Below are positions 1 through 12,600 of a stretch of 64,000 nt of DNA, piece by piece. The stretch comes from Dallia pectoralis. Taxonomy: Eukaryota > Chordata > Actinopteri > Esociformes > Umbridae. The position numbers were made by a program, and so were the translations under genes. The notes under the pieces are model-generated. The model was given only the letters and a program-made list of their open reading frames with translations, was not told the DNA's origin and searched no databases. The DNA lies in the NCBI GenBank assembly GCA_029465975.1, contig CM055755.1:12956738-13020737 (forward strand), written 5' to 3'. Each line of letters begins with the position of its first letter. The first letter of the stretch is position 1.

Positions 1-127
1 TACCAACATTTTGGAGTGTGTCGCAGTCATCAGATTTGAAATAAACAGTATATAATCAAAATGTAACACATAAAATGTCAGACATGGTGTTAACATGGCT
101 GTGTGTGTGTGCGTGTGCGCGTGTCAG

Positions 128-251
128 GTTTGACTCAGAGCAGAGTCTGTCCCAGGAGGAAGTTCAACGGGAGAGGAACCTGAGAGATAAACTGAGCAGA
201 GAGAAGGACATGTTGACTGGAGAGGTGTTCAGCCTGAGACAGCAGCTGGAG
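128..251 (+). CDS. myo18a: MYO18A tail exon A (first in window)
   Basis: The exon follows a gtgtcag acceptor and ends CTGGAG before gtactc. It starts with one base that completes a codon from an upstream exon outside the window, then reads FDSEQSLSQEEVQRERNL and ends in RQQLE at phase 0. It is Glu/Arg/Leu-rich coiled coil. Confidence 0.88.
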
Positions 252-3200
252 GTACTCTACTGGACAAATGGAAACACCACTAGATTCGATTATCTGTCAA
301 CCCCTGGGTCTACAGCTGGCTCAGTCAAGCATTTTAATTACATGCCATTTAAATATGTTTATGCATCTCTGGCTCAAAATTCTAGTGCAGACATGGACTT
401 TGTAGCTCTTTTTTATTTTTTTTACTTCTTTGACACAATATTTCTAGAAGTTGAATGCATTATTATTATTGTCTATCAAGATTTCTTTATGTTTCTCTGC
501 CTATAGGACAAGGATGTGGAGATGTGTGCCCAGAACGTCAAGTTGGAACAGCTGGAGGCGGAGCTGTTAGACCTTTCGTCCCAGGAAACTAAAGACGAGG
601 CCTCGCTGTCCAAGGTGAAGAAGACGCTGCGTGACCTGGAGGCCAAGGTCAAAGACCAGGAGGAAGAGCTGGACGAACAGGCTGGGACCATCCAGATGTT
701 GGAGCAGGTAGAAAGTTAAACACACTGACACACACACGCTCCATTGAGGATTGCAGTCAAATTGCACATTGGCATATTTTCAGGCTAAGTTGCGTCTGGA
801 GATGGAGACAGAGAGGCTGCGTCAGACTCACTCCAAAGACATAGAGAGCAAAGACGAGGAGGTGGAGGAGATCAGACAGTCCTGCAGTAAGAAGGTACAG
901 TACAACACACCCACTTCATGTTACAACTCTTGAGGATTACTGATTATGTGAGGCTATATGTTATCAGAGTGGCCAGAACGGCCCTAAATATCTCACCCAT
1001 GGTTTTCAGCTGAAGCAGATCGAGGTCCAGCTAGAGGAGGAGTATGAAGACAAGCAGAAGGTCCTGCGTGAGAGGAGAGAGCTGGAGACCAAGCTACTTT
1101 CTGCTCAGGACAAGGTGCAGGCTCTTCTCACTGACATACACACACTTACCCCAGACTTACAGGGTCTGACCTGGGCAGGTTTACATAGTGTTGTTCTCGT
1201 AGTGGAATAAAGTACATTTGTTTCTCATTTAAGCAACATATAACCTTATTCTGAATCTTATTTATATTGTCACATTTGTATTAAAAACAACGGGCACAAT
1301 TTTGGATTAGACTGTCATGAAGTGTCAATTTAGCTTTTTCTAATGGTTTCTAAATGTGGGTTCATTACAGTAATGATAAGTAGGTTTTTGTGCTAGGAAA
1401 GCTTATTTTGTTTAAAAAAAAGTATTGGCATTAGAAAAACTGTACTGAGCTTTAGTAAAATTTCAGTAACCCAACACATAATTGAACAGTGCAATTTGTC
1501 AATCCCAAGTGGCTTGCATACTGATAAAATGGCTTTGTTCACTGTTTTAAGTATTGTAATTATGTGCATGATGTTCCAGTCTGTTACTTATGGATCCAGG
1601 AGCTCTGGTTTCCATTAAGACAAAGTTTGCATAGACAGTAGATGCAATGTTTGCATGCTACTGTGAATTTTCATTGCACCGTCTCGTGGGTATATCAGCC
1701 GAGTTGGGCTATCAGAAATCTCAGCTATTGCTCTCGGAGCGCCGTTTTATGTTTTCCGAAATGCTCTTTTAAAGAACGCTACTCGCTGTGCTCCAAATAT
1801 GGTTAATTTATTTCAGTCAATATTTAAAATCAACTTTATGATTAATAGTTTTATAAAAATGTACTTTGTTAAAATTCAAAGAACATTACACAAAAAGCTG
1901 AAATGTTGACAGGTTAACTCATTGACAGCTTCACCAATGGGCTGTGCAGCACACTAATATCCACATATATGTAGGCTCATCAGGCCCTGACCAGGTTAAG
2001 TGAGCAGTACTGGAGTCATACTGAGAGACAACCTTGTGTCCTCCTCACAAATCCTCACAAGGCAACGCTCCAGTCAATTAGGGATCACTACTCTCCTCAC
2101 TCCCCACTACTCTCCTCAATCCCCACTACTCTCCTCAATCCCCATTACTCTCCTCACACCCCACTACTCTCCTCACTCCCCACTACTCTCCTCACTCCCC
2201 ACTACTCTCCTCACTCCCCACTAATCTCCTCACTCCCCACTACTCCCCACTCCCCACTCTCCCCTCACTCCCCCTCACTCCCCACTCTCCCTCAATCCCC
2301 ACTACTCTCCTCACTCCCCATTACTCTCCTCACTCCCCACTACTCTCCTCAATCCCCACTACTCTCCTCAATCCCCATTACTCTCCTCACTCCCCACTAC
2401 TCTCCTCACTCCCCACTACTCTCCTCACTCCCCACTACTCTCCTCACTCCCCACTACTCTCCTCACTCCCCACTAATCTCCTCACTCCCCACTAATCTCC
2501 TCACTCCCCACTACTCTCCTCAATCCCCATTAATCTCCCTCCCCCACTCACTCCCCTCCCCACTACTCTCCTCACTCCCCACTACTCTCCTCACTCCCCA
2601 CTACTCTCCTCACTCCCCACTACTCTCCTCACTCCCCACTACTCTCCTCACTCCCCACTAATCTCCTCACTCCCCACTACTCTCCTCACTCCCCACTACT
2701 CTCCTCACTCCCCACTACTCTCCTCACTCCCCACTACTCTCCTCACTCCCCACTCCTCCCTCACTCCCCACTACTCTCCTCACTCCCCACTACTCTCCTC
2801 CCCACTCCCCACTACTCTCCTCACTCCCCACTACTCCCTCACTCCCCACTACTCTCCTCACTCCCCACTACTCTCCTCACTCCCCACTACTCTCCTCACT
2901 CCCCACTACTCTCCCCACTTCACTCACATACTCGGCTGTCTTGTGAAGATTAGCTGTGCTTGAGACCACTACACAACTGAGTTAAACAGTGTTATCACAA
3001 AAAGTAGTATCACAAACGGCTATACTGCTGCTGTTCCCAGGTGAGCCATAGAGATGTGGAGGCAGAGAAGAGGCTGAGGAAAGATCTGAAGCGCACCAAG
3101 GCCCTGCTGGCAGATGCCCAGATCATGCTGGACCACATGAAGAACAACGCCCCCAGCAAGAGAGAGATTGCTCAACTCAAAAACCAGGTAGGTGGTTCTG

Positions 3201-6200
3201 AACATGTCTAGTACATCAGTTAAGTTACTTCTGTCCCCTGACCATGACCATCAGTGAGACACTGTGGAAGTCCAGAAATATCAAATTTCAATAAGATTTT
3301 GATATCTATCTCTTTCTGCCTGTCTCTCACTAACCATCTCTGTCTTTCTGTCTGTCCCTCTCTTCCTCTTTCTTTCTTTCTGCCTGTCTCTCATTACCCA
3401 TCTCTGTCTTCCTGTCTGTCCCTCTTTTCCTCTGTCTGTCTCAGCTGGAGGAGTCAGAGTTCACTTGTGCTGCAGCAGTCAAGGCTCGGAAATCTATGGA
3501 GTTGGAGATTGAGGATCTGCATGTGCAGATGGACGACATCTCCAAAGCCAAATTAGCTGTGAGTACATTACCCCATTCCCATTGACCTCTAGGTCATTGT
3601 GTACAGCGTGCTATTTGACCTCTAGGTCATTGTGTACAGCATGCTATTTGACCTCTAGGTCATTGTGTACAACATGCTATTTGACCTCTAGGTCATTGTG
3701 TACAACATGCTATTTGACCTCTAGGTCATTGTGTACAACATGCTATTTGACCTCAGATTCTATGCTCCGTGGCCCGGTCATAGTTCACATACTCCATACA
3801 TTCTTCGCTATGTGAAAAGTTGGGAGAAACACGTGTTCCTGTAACTGGTTAAATGAAGGTTAAATAAAAATAAATATTATTAGTGAGCCCTTGCTGTAAT
3901 GTATACATTTAAAAGCATTTAAGGAGTGGTAAACGTAATTTGTAGAGCCCTTGAGCAAAAAACTTTCCTCTACTGTAAATGGCTCTGAATAAGAGTAGCT
4001 GCTAAATTAAGTAAATGCTAACCAAGACACAAGTGTGCTTCTATTGCCACGAGGCCATTCATTTTCAAGTGCCCACCAAATAGAAGACAAAATGTTACTT
4101 TATTTCAGAAACGACATCACCAAACTTTTACTGTAAAAGTTAACTGTAAACTTTTTCGGTCTTGCTACGTACCTTTGGATTAGACAGCACAGTGTGTCCG
4201 GAGTCTGAGGGCAGTTTGGATTTGGAACAGACTATCTATGTCATGGGTGGAGGGGTCAAAGGTGTTCATGGTGTTTATATTACAGCCACTGACTCGGTTA
4301 ATGGGATACCATGGTAAGGGTTTTCATGGTGTCTGTACTACAGCCACTGACTCGGTTAAGGGGATACCATGGTAAGGGTTTTCATGGTGTCTGTATTACA
4401 GCCACTGACTCGGTTAAGGGGGTACCATGGTAAGTGTTTTCATGGTGTCTATATTACAGCCACTGACTCGGTTAAGGGGATACCATGGTAAGGGTTTTCA
4501 TGGTGTCTATATTACAGCCACTGACTCGGTTAAAGGGGTACCATGGTAAGGGTTTTCATGGTGTCTATATTACAGCCACTGACTCGGTTAAGGGGATACC
4601 ATGGTAAGGGTTTTCATGGTGTCTGTATTACAGCCACTGACTCGGTTAAGGGGATACCATGGTAAGGGTTTTCATGGTGTCTATATTACAGCCACTGACT
4701 CGGTTAAAGGGGTACCATGGTAAGGGTTTTCATGGTGTCTATATTACAGCCACTGACTCGGTTAAGGGGATACCATGGTAAGGGTTTTCATGGTGTCTGT
4801 ATTACAGCCACTGACTCGGTTACCATGGTAAGGGTTTTCATGGTGTCTATATTACAGCCACTGACTCGGTTAAAGGGGTACCATGGTAAGGGTTTTCATG
4901 GTGTCTATATTACAGCCACTGACTCGGTTAAGGGGATACCATGGTAAGGGTTTTCATGGTGTCTATATTACAGCCACTGACTCGGTTAAGGGGATACCAT
5001 GGTAAGGGTTTTCATGGTGTCTATATTACAGCCACTGACTCGGTTAAGGGGATACCATGGTAAGGGTTTTCATGGTGTCTATATTACAGCCACTGACTCG
5101 GTTAAGGGGATACCATGGTAAGGGTTTTCATGGTGTCTATATTACAGCCACTGACTCGGTTAAGGGGATACCATGGTAAGGGTTTTCATGGTGTCTATAT
5201 TACAGCCACTGACTCGGTTAAGGGGATACCATGGTAAGGGTTTTCATGGTGTCTATATTACAGCCACTGACTCGGTTAAGGGGGTACCATGGTAAGGGTT
5301 TTCATGGTGTCTATATTACAGCCACTGACTCGGTTAAGGGTACCATGGTAAGGGTTTTCATGGTGTCTATATTACAGCCACTGTAGCAGTAAAATTCCAG
5401 GTTGACCGCTAAGTGACATCACCTGTACTTTTGCTTTTTGTTAATACATGACATTGACGGTAGGACACACCTGGCTAACAGCCCAAGTTGCTAATGGCCT
5501 GGTCTCTATAGTACATCTAATAACTTATATACAACATGCAGTCAAAATTAACCTTAACAATTCAGTATGAATAAGCTGAAGGACAATAATTGCTGGGGAT
5601 GCAATATCGTCATGGTGGTATAATATCCTTGGGTCGATGGAATATCTTTGGGCAGAGCAAAACATTTTCAAATATAATGTGGTACATAATTGATGTACTG
5701 GAATGTTCCAGACCTTCTGCCCATGAGGCTTATGTTGATGTGCTGCATGTCAGATTTAGCAGCGCGTCTTACAGAGTAATATGTCCTCATTATATTTGCA
5801 TAATTAATTGACTGACATCACCTTTTAGCTACACAATGTCTCACGACTACATACTATTTTATTCCATTTTGGAGCCGACAGTCAGAGAGTGTTGCCAGCA
5901 ATATATATACACTACCGTTCTAAAGTTTGGGGTCACTTAGAAATACTTTGTTTTTAAAAGAGAAGCCGATTTTTTTTAAAAGATCAAAATGATCAGATAT
6001 ACAGTGTATACATATACTTACATACATACATATACTTAATGTTGTAGATATCTATTGTAGCTGTAAACATCTGGTTTTCATTAGCATATCTACACAGATC
6101 TCCCGAGGTCCATTGTTAGCAACCATCACCAGTCATGTGTTCCAGTGGCATGTTTTGTTTGCTAATCCAGGTCTGTTCCCAGACTAAGTGTTGGCTAGCT

Positions 6201-9200
6201 TGGAATAGCACAGTTAGAACTAAATATCACATTTCTGTGGGAAGCAACAGCTGTTGGTTGATGCGCTGTGTGAAAGCAGAGTTTGGTTTCATCTGCTGTT
6301 AAGCCTATAATTGCTGGTCAAATGCTGATGTTATGCACCTATTAGAGTGTGAATGTCATTTTCCCCACACTCTGTTCCTGCGCAACTAATAAGGTTCAAT
6401 TTAAGAATCATGACTAATTGCAGACATATAACTAAAGACCAGATGAAATTGATAATAGGGTAATGAGTCGGAATATTGATGAGAGAACAGCACATGTCTG
6501 AGGCAAGAACAAAGTTATCGGTTTATCTATTTATTTAAGTCATTAAATAAAAGCTTTCATAATACAACCTAAATGTTCATGCCTTATGTCAGTATAACAA
6601 TACATCAGCATCTCCACAATGGGATTCTTTTATTCTGAAATGTATGTATATAAATGTATGTATATATAATTATGTTCTGTGTGTGCTCATTAAGGACATG
6701 TATGTGTGGAATACGGAAGATATTAAACGTGTTTATGTTAATCCAAAATGAATTACTGTACAACCAGCAGTAATTTGCATGACAATTACCGCATGACACG
6801 ATGTCATGACCGCTACCACTCTAGTCACAACAATAATCCAACAGCCAACCCACCTGTCCATTTTGTCCTTTCTCTTACCCTCCATTTCTCCTCGTCTCTC
6901 CCCCTTCTCCCTTTCTCTCACTCCGTTTCACCTACTCCTCCCTCTTGCTTTCACGACCACCTCTTTTGGCGTGGAGTCTGCCACTGCTGTTACTGGCTGC
7001 AGGGAAATGATTTCCGCCCATGACGGCATGTTTCCCAGGCAATTTCTAATTTGAACAAGACACATCACCTTGAAATGCATTACAGTTTAATAGGGCTACT
7101 GTCACTGGGTGAATATTATCTCGGCAGTGAGAGGGAAAGATAATTAAGTTCACACAGCAGCAGGTCAGGATGAGAGATGGATAGAGGGAGGGATGAGAGA
7201 TGGATAGAGGGAGGGATGAGAGATGGATAGAGGGAGGGATGAGAGATGGATAGAGGGAGGGATGAGAGATGGATAGAGGGAGGGATGAGAGATGGATGGA
7301 TAGAGATAGGAGGGATGATAGAGATGGATAGAGATGGATAGGGATGAGAGATGGATAGAGGGAGGGATGAGAGATGGATAGAGGGAGGGATGAGAGATGG
7401 ATAGAGGTCAGGATGAGAGATGGATAGAGGTCAGGATGAGAGATAGATAGAGGTCGGGATGAGAGATGGATAGAGGGGGATGAGAGATGGATAGAGGGAG
7501 GGATGAGAGATGGATAGAGGTCAGGATGAGAGATGGATAGAGGTCAGGATGAGAGATGGATAGAGGGATCAGGATGAGAGATGGATGGAGAGGTCAGGAT
7601 GAGAGATGGATAGAGGGAGGGATGAGAGATGGATAGAGGTGGAGGATGAGAGATGGAGATGGATAGAGGATGGATAGAGGTCAGGATGAGGGATGAGAGA
7701 TGGATAGAGGTCAGGATGAGAGATGGATAGAGGTCAGGATGAGAGATGGATAGAGGGGGAGGATGGAGAGAGGGATGGATATGGATAGAGGTCAGGATGA
7801 GAGATGAGATGGAGAGGGAGGGATGAGAGATGGATAGAGGGAGGGATGAGAGATGGATAGAGATGGAGGGATGAGGAGATGGATGAGAGATGGATAGAGG
7901 GAGGGATGAGAGATGGATAGAGGTCAGGATGAGAGATGGATAGAGGTCGGGATGAGAGATGGATAGAGGTCAGGGATGAGAGATGGATAGAGGTCAGGAT
8001 GAGAGATGGATAGAGGTCAGGATGAGAGATGGATAGAGGGAGGGATGAGAGATGGATAGAGGGAGGGATGAGAGATGGATAGAGGGAGGGATGAGAGATG
8101 GATAGAGGGAGGGATGAGAGATGGATAGAGGGAGGGATGAGAGATGGATAGAGGTCAGGATGAGAGATGGATAGAGGTCAGGATGAGAGATGGATAGAGG
8201 TCAGGATGAGAGATGGATAGAGGTCAGGATGAGAGATGGATAGAGGTCAGGATGAGAGATGGATAGAGGTCAGGATGAGAGATGGATAGAGGTCGGGATG
8301 AGAGATGGATAGAGGTCAGGGGATGAGAGATGGATAGAGGTCAGGATGAGAGATGGATAGAGGTCAGGATGAGAGATGGATAGAGGTCAGGATGAGAGAT
8401 GGATAGAGAGGGGAGGGATGAGAGATGGATAGAGGTCAGGATGAGAGATGGATAGAGGTCAGGATGAGAGATGGATAGAGGGAGGGATGAGAGATGGATA
8501 GAGGTCGGGATGAGAGATGGATAGAGGGAGGGATGAGAGATGGATAGAGGTCAGGATGAGAGGTGGATAGAGGTCAGGATGAGAGATGGATAGAGGTCAG
8601 GATGAGAGATGGATAGAGGGAGGGATGAGAGATGGATAGAGGTCAGGATACACACACGCAAACACACACACGCAAACACGCACGCAAACACGCACGCAAA
8701 CACGCACGCAAACACGCACGCAAACACGCACGCAAACACGCACGCAAACACGCACGCAAACACGCACGCAAACACGCACGCAAACACGCACGCAAACACG
8801 CACGCAAACACGCACGCAAACACGCACGCAAGCACGCACGCAAGCACGCACGCAAGCACGCAAACGCGCACGCAAACGCGCACGCAAACGCGCACGCAAA
8901 CGCGCACGCAAACGCGCACGCAAACGCGCACGCAAACACGCACGCAAACACGCACGCAAACACGCACGCAAACACGCACGCAAACACACGCACGCACGCA
9001 AACACGCACGCACGCAAACACGCACGCACGCAAACACGCACGCACGCAAACACGCACGCACGCAAACACGCACGCACGCAAACACGCACGCACGCAAACA
9101 CGCACGCACGCAAACACGCACGCACGCAAACACGCACGCACGCAAACACGCAAACACGCACGCAAACACGCACGCACGCAAACACGCACGCACGCAAACA

Positions 9201-9614
9201 CGCACGCACGCAAACACGCACGCACGCAAACACGCACGCACGCAAACACGCACGCACGCAAACACGCACGCACGCAAACACGCACGCACGCAAACACGCA
9301 CGCACGCAAACACGCACGCACGCAAACACGCACGCACGCAAACACGCACGCACGCAAACACGCACGCACGCAAACACGCACGCACGCAAACACGCACACG
9401 CACGCAAACACGCACGCACGCAAACACGCACGCACGCAAACACGCACGCACGCAAACACGCACGCAAACACGCACGCACGCAAACACGCACGCAAACACG
9501 CACGCAAACACGCACGCAAACACGCACGCAAACACGCACGCAAACACGCACGCAAACACGCACGCAAACACGCACGCAAACACGCACGCAAACACGCACG
9601 CAAACACGCACGCA

Positions 9615-9670
<56 letters not shown>

Positions 9671-12600
9671 AACACACACACACACACGCAAACACACACA
9701 CACACGCAAACACACACACACACGCAAACACACACACACACGCAAACACACACACACACGCAAACACACACACACACGCAAACACACACACGCAAACACA
9801 CACACACACGCAAACACACACACACGCAAACACACACACACACGCAAACACACACGCAAACACACACACGCGCGAACATACACGCAGGCACACAACACAC
9901 ACACACAGATCGTCCCAGACACTGATTTTATCAGTCTAAATGTAAATTTTCACGGCACAATTGATTATGGTTTATTTTAATTTTTTTCCTAGCGTGGAAG
10001 TACAGCAGAAACAAACAAGTCAATTTACAACATTAACTTGCGCATATTTGCTGAGGGGGGGTGGAACAAACAGTGAATGTAATCTCGTTCTCAGAATAAC
10101 AACCAAGAATGTTGCAGTTATTTTCCAGGCATCCGATGTGGTTCATTATCCATCCAGTTTTCCTCCTTGTTAATAAAATTCATGTCACAGAGGCCCAATC
10201 CTAAAATGGACTCCTAAACCCTGTGCATTAGTAGAGATCTAAGAGGATTTGATTGGTATCAGCAATATATTGACTTCTACATCTGTGTCTATTAGAAGGC
10301 ACAGGTTCGGAGCTATTGCCAGATTACTTACCTCTCAGATTTTAACGAGTGAATAGGATGTGGGGTTTCGAGGTTGAATTGAACTCGGGCCTCAGCCAGA
10401 GTCTTCTCACCTTCCAGCGATGTACTAATGGATTCATTAGCCTTCTTCTGATATCACATCATTCATCTTGTGTTAGTACATCCACTGACTGTCCCAAGAC
10501 CCTTTGGTCTCCTGCATTATCGAAGTAATTCTAGGAGTGTGAGTAGTCTCACAGTTAGTTAGGAGCATGTGAATTTGATCAAGTTTGGGATCGTATATCG
10601 TTTATATGTGTTTTCCTATGATAAGAGGAGTGCTTCTCTTACTTCAATGAGTGTTCCGTTGCTTTATAACATCCAGAGAGAATCGTTTATGTTATGTTGT
10701 CTGGTTGAATTGATAGGCACATGTAAGCATCCTATTCTGCACAAATCTCCCTCCTTTCTCTCAGCTGGAGGAGCAGTTAAGCAGGCTTCAGAGGGAGAAG
10801 AATGACCTGCAGTCTCGTATGGAGGAAGATCAGGAGGACATGAACGAGCTCATGAAGAAGCACAAGTCAGCTGTGTCCCAGGTAACACAGATACATTCAG
10901 TCGCACAGAATCGCTTTCTCTGCTCTTGCTTATGTATTTACCTTGGATACATTTCCCATCAACATGCTTTTTATGTGTCCTTAATCAATCTACTTTAGTA
11001 TTTCATGGATGTTTACAGTAAATGTGTATGTGATACTAATGAAAACACCATCCAATACACAGCACAACGTACAGTTTGGTAATTCCATCAGACGTACTAG
11101 AAGCTAACCTCTATTTGTTTGTTTGTTTGTGTGTGTGAAGTCAACTCAAAACCTGGCCCAGATCTCTGACCTGCAAGCCCAGTTGGAGGAAGCCCTGAAG
11201 GAGAAGCAGGATATCCAGGAGAAGGTACAGTTCAAAGAGGAATAGTCTCGGGCGCAGTCTCGGGCGCAGTCTCGGGCGCAGTCTCGGGCGCAGTCTCGGG
11301 CACAGTCTCGGGCGCAGTCTCGGTTTCAACAAACATTCTGTCCTAATGAAATGATCCCAACGATGTTACATCTAGTATTATTATCCTGCCACCTGCAGGA
11401 CTATAAAACTATAGGAATAGCAAACATTATTTTACTCATTTCTTAAATAACCAATTCTTTTATTTCTAAAATTAATTTACAAACGAGTGCTCATTACTAA
11501 CCAACGCATAGGCTGCAAAAACATTGTTATAGTACAAATACTGTTATTACCACTATCACAATCTCTACTTAGACTACTATTTTACATTCAAAAAGGTAAA
11601 TGCAATTCAAAGCAATTGCAAGCACTTCACATTCACTTCTGTAAATGTCCTTTCCTAGTTTTGTTGTGTGGCCCGATTGTGTGGCACTTCTTGTCACAAG
11701 AAGTGCCTGCAGGGGTTCACACCTGTAATATCTTTGCTCTGTCAGTTGTGATCCCACCCAGACACAGGAGATTTGTGTCGTACCATGATACTCACGCTAT
11801 GGCGCTCCGATCTTGAGATAACCATCACAAGACCCTGGCCCCGGGATAATTATCCCCGCTGTTGCTGAGATGGAGTGATCCCAATCATCTTTCTCTTTCC
11901 TCTCTCTCACCTCTCTCACACTTATCTCTCTCTCTCTCCTTCTCTCTCTCACTATTTCTTTCACTCTCTGCTGCCTTCTCAGTCATTACGGGAGTGAAAC
12001 TGTCATGTTATTGACCCTATACAGTGCCTGGCTTCTCCAGTCTCCCCTGTGGTTTGCCTCTCATACAGAAGCTTGGAAAGGGCAGTTTCCTACACAGCAC
12101 ATCACAATACATCAAACAACAGGGATTTTATACAGTCACTAACTTTTAGAGTGTTTCCCCCTCATAGGTTACTTGAGACCTATTTAAAGGCTGTAGTTGG
12201 ACTGGAGGGTAAGACTTTGACATTGATTTTATTGGTTTTAGTTGAAGACAAGAAGGCCTCATCGGACCACACAACCCATGTCCCAAGTCAATATTACTAG
12301 CAAACAGTTTCTCTCTGCTTTGAAACTGCAAGGCAACTTTCATAATGAATTAAAAGGAATTCAGTCACATACAAGTCTGATAAAAATGGATATTGTGGAG
12401 GCTGTGTTTGAGTAATGATGAGCTCTAAGAATAGTGATCTGAGAACAGTATTGTGGAGTCTGTGTTTCAGTAATGATGGGCTCTAATAATAGTGATCTGA
12501 GAACAGTATTGTGGAGGCTGTGTTTGAGTAATGATGAGCTCTAATAATAGTGATCTGAGAACAGTATTGTGGAGGCTGTGTTTCAGTAATGATGGGCTCT

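Noticed and set aside
8551..9939. Open frames over 400 codons on both strands (Cys/Val/Arg or His/Thr/Asn-rich)
   Set aside because: They are translations of the CA/CGCA and GATGGATAGAGG repeats. Several frames on both strands are open at once, which is the mark of simple repeats, not genes.
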